Shown: positions 17,937 to 22,020 of the stretch, piece by piece
Layout: each line of letters opens with the position of its first letter
Numbering within the stretch: the first letter of the stretch is position 1
NCBI GenBank assembly: GCA_036897095.1
Contig: JAYMSP010002892.1
Coordinates: forward strand, 1 to 22,020
Direction: 5' to 3'
Source: Plantago elongata
Lineage: Eukaryota > Streptophyta > Magnoliopsida > Lamiales > Plantaginaceae
DNA: 22,020 bases
The notes under the pieces: model-generated
Seen by the model: only the letters and a program-made list of their open reading frames with translations
Databases searched by the model: none
What the model was told of the DNA's origin: nothing
Program-made: the position numbers and the translations under genes

Positions 17937-18171
17937 TAGTTGTACCCACTGACGAAGTTTGCTTCAGATTGATGACCATCACTCTTACAAGCCATTAGCC
18001 GAGCCAACAAAGACAACTATGTGAGTGGGCACCCCGGATAAACAGGCTTAGTTGCTACATCCAACATGTCAAAGAACATTTAATCTTGAGGATTAGGTGG
18101 CTCTTTCACATCCTCAGCCGTTAATGGCTCCGTGGTGTCATCCATAAACTCAGGACCTGCAGCATCATACA
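17937..18171 (-). pseudogene. Segment joining transposase-associated domain and TNP2 core
   Basis: The minus strand encodes EFMDDTTEPLTAEDVKEPP, a TAA, FFDMLDVATKPVYPGC, a TAG, then LSLLARLMACKSDGHQSEAN. This fits the family pattern 'f..mL..a..PLy.GC...qLs...rl...K......' that precedes the core. The stops and a frameshift to RQWVQLMKEL show decay. Confidence 0.7.
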
Positions 18172-18528
18172 CTACTTGCTCAACTCGTTCATGATCAAAA
18201 AATTAACATCAAATGTGGTACTCTTAGTATTATTCATCACATTTTCCTTCTTTCTTTTACGCTTCAAGTTTCCATCCATGAAAGGTATTGGTGTCTCACC
18301 ATGAGAAGTCCATACAAAATACTCAGGTACGAACCCCTTACGTTTCAAATGGTCCATCACCGTTGTAGGAGGCAAATATTGCATATTTCTGCATTTGTTT
18401 TGGTTACAGGGGCACATCATCATCCCTTCACTCAAACAATTGGTCTGTGTCATTGTAGAAGCAATGAAAGCTTCAACCCCTTCCACGAAATGTGCCTCAA
18501 CTCTCCCATTAACAATTCGTTGGTACAT
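18172..18528 (-). pseudogene. Transposase-associated domain, copy 2 (Transpos_assoc type)
   Basis: A 118-codon frame begins MYQRIVNGRVEAHFVEGVEA. It has the domain's landmarks: a start W-M-Y context just upstream (CSWMYQR), 'F..GVEAF...A', MMMCPCNQNKCRN with the conserved CPC...C cysteines, 'vmdHL.r.GF.p.Y..W..HGE' (VPEYFVWTSHGE). The domain is found at the N-terminus of plant TNP2 transposases and probably binds metal. It is open here but feeds into a broken core. It lies about 370 bp downstream of a second copy. Confidence 0.8.
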
Positions 18529-18897
18529 CCATGAACAATCGGGATTAATAATTGATGAGTAATAATATTAACCTGTGTCTTCAATTATTAGATTTAGAAC
18601 ATTTATTAACTTCCGTCTTCAATTATTATTTACATTTTATTCAATACATTTCACATTACAATTACTTAAAGTAAATTCATACTCAAAAGCTGATGAAACG
18701 ATGAATTACATGCATTCACATAACAATAATTCAATATTTTTCAAAATTACATGCAACTCACGTTTAATATTAATTCATATAATCCTAGCTAGTACATATC
18801 CGAGTCAAATTCTAGATATTAAACTTCTCCTAATTACTGATTTCGTTCCTAATTCCGTTGTACCGCTCCAATCCATACTACTTCCACTACAGTAGAT
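18529..18897. other. AT-rich spacer between the two transposase-associated domain copies
   Basis: No family-like coding sequence. The 106-codon plus-strand frame overlapping it is hydrophobic, AT-driven and antisense to the transposase strand, so I take it as chance. It may represent an intron between two N-terminal exons. Confidence 0.45.
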
Positions 18898-19230
18898 CTA
18901 TCCACAGGACTTCAATAGGATACCCCATCCCCGCCTCTCCCTCCACTGTAAATATTGTGGAGAATATCTTGGTTCCTCATCATGATGATCCCATACATCA
19001 GAATAATCCATGAATCCATTACGTATAAAGTGATCAACTACGGTTGCAGGATTCAAAAACTTTGTGTTGTTGCACGTTTCCAATGTGCAAGGTCACATTA
19101 TCAACCCCTCATTTACACATGTCAGATGTGACATTGCAAATTCAACAAAAGCTTCTACCCCTTTCACAAAACTCCATCGAACTCTCTCATTTACTTTACG
19201 ACGGTACATCCATTCCCGACTGGTACTCAT
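18898..19230 (-). pseudogene. Transposase-associated domain, copy 1, with internal stop
   Basis: From ATG at 19230 the minus strand encodes MSTSREWMYRRKVNERV, FVKGVEAFVEFAMSH, LIM, TGA (19093-19095), then PCTLETCNNTKFL, VVDHFIRNGF and a VWDHHDE segment to TAG at 18898. Domain order and spacing are the same as in the copy at 18172-18528. The TGA stands where the family has the first Cys of CPC, so the conserved Cys codon itself is lost. ATG 19230 is preferred because the W-M-Y start motif directly follows it. Confidence 0.75.
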
Positions 19231-19930
19231 TTTTAACCTGACACATATAAGTTTATTAGGTCTTACTAAATTTCAACTACATTCCTATTTATTACATATA
19301 ATACCCTCTAAAACAATCTACAGATTTTAAAAATAAAATATTTTACAAATATAATCATCAAATCGTCTCAAAACTACTAAGACAGATAACTTTAAATCGA
19401 ATCAATTGATTATCTCAAAGTTGACATACCTAGTATACTACCGTAAACATACAATTACTCAACTCAGTCAAACTTTACATAATTCCCAAAATCAAAAATA
19501 AAAATAACGGTCTCATAACACTCAACTAATTCTTAATATAATCCTACTACATATTAATATTTCAAATTAAAAAATTTTGGCTACTATTTCTTCATACATA
19601 TATCAAATTTACATCCATACAATACCTAATATGAGCTAAACAAACTACAATATACTTCATATCAACATATAATTGCAAGAACTAATCGAACAAAATAAAA
19701 TTTCTAAATTTGAAAATATAAGGGTTTAGCCAAAATACCTTGATTCCGGAGTAATTAGCGAATGAAACTTGAAGTTGAAGGAAGATATGCAACCGCCGGA
19801 GCATGAGCTTTGAGATTCCACCGTGATTCACCAGAAAACTTGAGAGGACGGAGGAGGAGGAATTAGGGCGAAAATGACGAGAGGAGGAAGAAAAGAGGAG
19901 AAAAATGATTTGAGGAAGAAGTTGTTGCTT
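19231..19930. other. Non-coding 5' part of the CACTA element
   Basis: AT-rich DNA without frames, followed at about 19750-19930 by a purine-rich stretch (GGAGGAGGAGG and GAGGAGGAAG on the plus strand), which read on the minus strand is CT-rich and resembles a transcript leader upstream of the transposase start at 19230. A transcription start near here is inferred. Confidence 0.45.
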
Positions 19931-20154
19931 CTTCCCGTTTTAATCGATATTCTAATGACAGATAGATTTTATCCGTCATTAGATTAGATAACGACAGATA
20001 ATCTATCCGTCGTTGTATTCATTATTTTCCCTTTTTTTTTCCAGGTCAACGGTTTAACGATGTAACGACAAATATACTTATCCGTCGTTACATTACGACG
20101 GATGTACCTATCCGTCGTTAAGAACCGTCGTCAAATTCGTGCATTCTTGTTGTG
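19931..20154 (-). repeat. Right terminus and subterminal repeats of CACTA element
   Basis: TATCCGTCGTT or close variants appear near 19970, 20007, 20080 and 20109, with inverted copies (AACGACAGATA, TTACGACGGATGTA) between them. A run CCGTCGTC lies at 20126 and the terminus is TTGTTGTG at 20147-20154. The same 12-bp core is found at the left end. Confidence 0.85.
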
Positions 20155-20157
20155 CTA
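20155..20157. repeat. Right 3-bp target-site duplication (CTA) of CACTA element
   Basis: Exact copy of 14013-14015, directly after the TTGTTGTG terminus. Confidence 0.85.
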
Positions 20158-20168
20158 GCGGAATATCA

Positions 20169-20590
20169 ACAAAAATGGTCACTTAAATATACTAAGCTGG
20201 AACATGCTCGGTAATTGTTTGTTGGTCATGGCAATTCTATTCTAATACAATATTTGCCAAGTTTGGCAAATGTAGTAAAAATTCTCGTACCAAATCAACT
20301 TGCGCGCGAATTTGATGACGTGGTGAATCAAACCAACAAACTAAAACACTTCGTTCACAAACTAACTGCCACATCACTAAATCATGATGTCATATTAATA
20401 TTTTCAATTTAAAAAAGGATGAAATACAAAAATGATCACTTAAATAAACTATGTTGGCCCATACATGTACATTTGTTGATTATGGCAATTCTAATCTAAC
20501 ATTTATCAGATTTAACAAATTTACAAATATTGACACTAAATCAACATACACAAAAAATTGATGACGTGACGAATCGAAATGACGAACTAA
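20169..20590 (+). repeat. Diverged direct repeat, period about 257 bp
   Basis: ACAAAAATGGTCACTTAAAT at 20169 recurs as ACAAAAATGATCACTTAAAT at 20426. Later landmarks keep the order in both units: TTGTTGGTCATGGCAATTCT versus TTGTTGATTATGGCAATTCT, then AAATCAAC, then TTGATGACGTG followed by GAATC. The second unit is about 11 bp shorter. No protein is supported; the 65-codon frame at 20215 lies across the first unit without recognisable features. This is an old tandem duplication of non-coding or repeat DNA. Confidence 0.75.
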
Positions 20591-21100
20591 GGGGTTGTTC
20601 GTGTTTATGCAATGAACATTGTATGCTTGTTTGAGCTCCTTCTCCTCTAATTAAACCAATCCTTGTGTTTTACTTTTACCGCTTCCTAGCAGCAATGTTT
20701 ATCCATCAATACCAGTATAATATGAAAGCATTACGGATCGGTAACGTGTTAGAAAAAAATTTATAAAAAACGACCGCTGTATTATTTACATTATATGATA
20801 CAATAAAAAATTATATATCGCCACACTAAATATACACTTTCAGGTGTGCAAATTGTATTATTTATACACTATAATACAGTTTCAGGTTGATATTATATAG
20901 TGTGAGGTTGCTTTTTCAAACATTTCATTTCTCTGGGTCGCTTTTTACAATTTTCTCCACAATTGGGCCTCTGGCGCGAATTTACCCCATAATATGACAG
21001 TCCGACTAGTAATTCAGCGCAATTTTAAGTCATTGAAGGAGACGTGTATTATTAAGAGGTTAAAAAGACAAAATGATTTTTCTAAGTATATGTATAATGT
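20591..21100. other. Intergenic DNA without genes; contains a small inverted repeat
   Basis: No coding frame or RNA gene is seen. The inverted repeat at 20777-20879 is the only structure noted, followed by AT-rich sequence. Confidence 0.5.
20777..20879. repeat. Small AT-rich inverted repeat (MITE-like)
   Basis: The arms 20777-20804 and 20852-20879 are inverted relative to each other: both start CTGTATTAT from the outside and end ATACAAT, with mismatches between (about 20 of 28 positions agree). The total span is about 103 bp. No target duplication could be fixed, so it may be a MITE or merely AT-rich symmetry. Confidence 0.4.
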
Positions 21101-22020
21101 TTTAAACAATAATAGTGTAAAGGCCGCAAATTCGGTACGCGTTAAAAATTTCCTTAAAAATTAATTTCAGCATTTTAAATGGAAGAGGAATTATTCGAAT
21201 TAATTTAAAAGGTTAAACGTCGCGCGAAAATGTCAAGAAAATAATAATGGGTAATAAAATAATAATAAAAATAATAAAATAAAAAATATTTATTTTATTT
21301 TTGGTACGGCTTAAGTTCGACTCAAGGATCGTCCAGGAATCAGTTTCGCAATTTTTGGAAATTTATTCGCGAGTCGTTCGGGATCCAAAAGTTGCCATAT
21401 ATATATCTATTAAGTCAACAGTCAATAACCCAAAAATTGAGTCTTTCTTCCCCAACCAAACCGTGCCCCAAATCGCGCCTTCCCCAAATCGATCTCCTCC
21501 GCCTGTCCTCCATCTTCTCCGGTTTCACCTACCTTCTTCTCCTCCACGCCGAAGGATCGACCGACCGTGCCGGAGCCGGCCCATTCGCGCCACCGGCCGC
21601 CCAATTTCGTGCCAACTCCGCGCCGTCTTCGCTCCGGGTTCTCCGCCGCCGGTCGACCACCGCCCGAATCGAGCCGGTTCACGCATGTCAAAACGCGTGT
21701 TGAGAGGAGAGGCGGGTGAAGGGCATGGACGCCGCGTGTGGCGCGGAGGAAACGCCACGGACGGAGCGAGTCACCACCACCAATCTATAAATCCCGGCCT
21801 TGCCTCCTCCTCGGATTCACACCTTCCGAAACCGGCCTTGTTGTGCTCCATTTTCAATTCCCCTTTCTTCCCCGCCCTCTCAGCCGATCCCCGCCTCCGC
21901 GCGCCTCCGCGGTCCATCACCACTTGCCGGATTCCGCCATTAGCTGCCGCGATTTATACTCCAATCAAATTCGGAGCTTCATTTTGCTCGGCCCATTCTC
22001 CGGTAAATGTTTCCCTCTTG
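21100..22020 (+). mobile_element. Probable LTR, or gene promoter and leader, running off the right edge
   Basis: From about 21180 the sequence differs from its surroundings: CG-containing words (GTCGCGCGAAAATG, TTCGCGAGTCGTTCGGG) around an AAATAATAATAAAA stretch, then a GC-rich block from 21460. TATAAAT at 21786-21792 is followed by CCTCCTCGGATTC, a long CT/CG-rich leader without a coherent frame, and a possible intron donor CCG|GTAAAT at 22003. Plant Ty3/gypsy LTRs often show just this order, but a strong host promoter with a leader intron would look similar. Borders are approximate; the left limit is a guess. Frames in 21392-21758 are GC-driven and mutually overlapping and are not called as genes. 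Confidence 0.35.
21786..21792 (+). promoter_or_regulatory. TATA box near the right edge
   Basis: TATAAAT in the context CAATCTATAAATCCC, with CT-rich sequence about 30 bp downstream. It is the best core promoter candidate in the GC-rich block. Confidence 0.5.

Larger units (their letters stand above)
14016..20154 (-). mobile_element. CACTA (En/Spm-type) DNA transposon, structurally complete, coding decayed
   Basis: The element is 6,139 bp. It starts CACTACAAAAAAAAC and ends TTGTTGTG, the inverse of CACAACAA, giving short imperfect terminal inverted repeats, flanked by CTA on both sides. Inside each end are many copies of TATCCGTCGTTA or its inverse. All transposase modules lie on the minus strand: two transposase-associated domains (18172-18528, 18898-19230), TNP2 core (about 16600-18150), DUF4218 (15868-16552), DUF4216 (15101-15560) and the start of a second ORF (14535-14837). 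In active relatives the TNP2-type protein cuts the ends and the TNPA-type protein binds the subterminal repeats. Multiple stops and frameshifts indicate this copy makes neither, although its ends could be moved in trans. Confidence 0.93.

Noticed and set aside
21392..21758. Overlapping frames of 77 to 103 codons on both strands
   Set aside because: GC-rich, CG-rich DNA has few stops in any frame; the frames overlap one another and lie upstream of the TATA box at 21786.
1..22020. CRISPR arrays, tRNA or rRNA genes
   Set aside because: No evenly spaced identical repeats with unique spacers and no recognisable tRNA or rRNA core sequences were seen by eye on either strand.

Overview
This window reads as nuclear DNA of a flowering plant, most likely a eudicot. 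The evidence is one intronless P-class pentatricopeptide repeat (PPR) gene of land-plant type, plus plant CACTA, Helitron-like, foldback and LTR-type repeats in AT-rich intergenic DNA with plant-style TATA boxes and GT-AG introns. I cannot name the species. The only gene that looks intact is the PPR gene; nearly everything else is transposable-element DNA or decayed coding sequence.

Layout. 1-210: array of a 12-bp CCGTTAGAAATT motif in both orientations with a perfect hairpin, probably the end of an element cut by the window edge. 329-3840 (+): a long decayed gene of unknown family with small exons at its start, an acidic tract and a coiled coil; it ends about 500 bp before a purine tract and a TATA-bearing LTR-like remnant (4344-5000), so it may be the inside of a non-autonomous retroelement. 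5145-6860: AT-rich array of an AAACTATAACAA motif, split by a 1,086-bp foldback element (5523-6608) with about 240-bp inverted repeats and an 8-bp target duplication. 6880-7334 (-): TATA box and CT-rich leader-like sequence. 7335-9825: candidate non-autonomous Helitron on the minus strand carrying unidentified coding fragments.

9929-12667 (-): the PPR gene, 912 residues, resembling Arabidopsis At3g23020, with its own TATA box. 14016-20154: a complete 6,139-bp CACTA (En/Spm) transposon bounded by the 3-bp duplication CTA. On its minus strand it carries, in order, two copies of the transposase-associated N-terminal domain, a TNP2 transposase core, DUF4218 (with a recognisable intron), DUF4216, and the start of a second TNPA/Ptta-type ORF. 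Stops and frameshifts make it non-autonomous, but its ends look intact.

20169-20590: a diverged direct repeat. 20777-20879: a small inverted repeat. 21100-22020: an abrupt change to GC-rich sequence with TATA box, CT-rich leader and possible intron donor, either an LTR or a gene promoter running off the window.

Apart from the modules inside the CACTA element, the genes do not form a shared pathway. No wholly new system is evident. The items most worth following are the duplicated transposase N-terminal module, the Helitron candidate with its cargo, the foldback element of unclear superfamily, and the unidentified 5-prime gene with repeated small exons.
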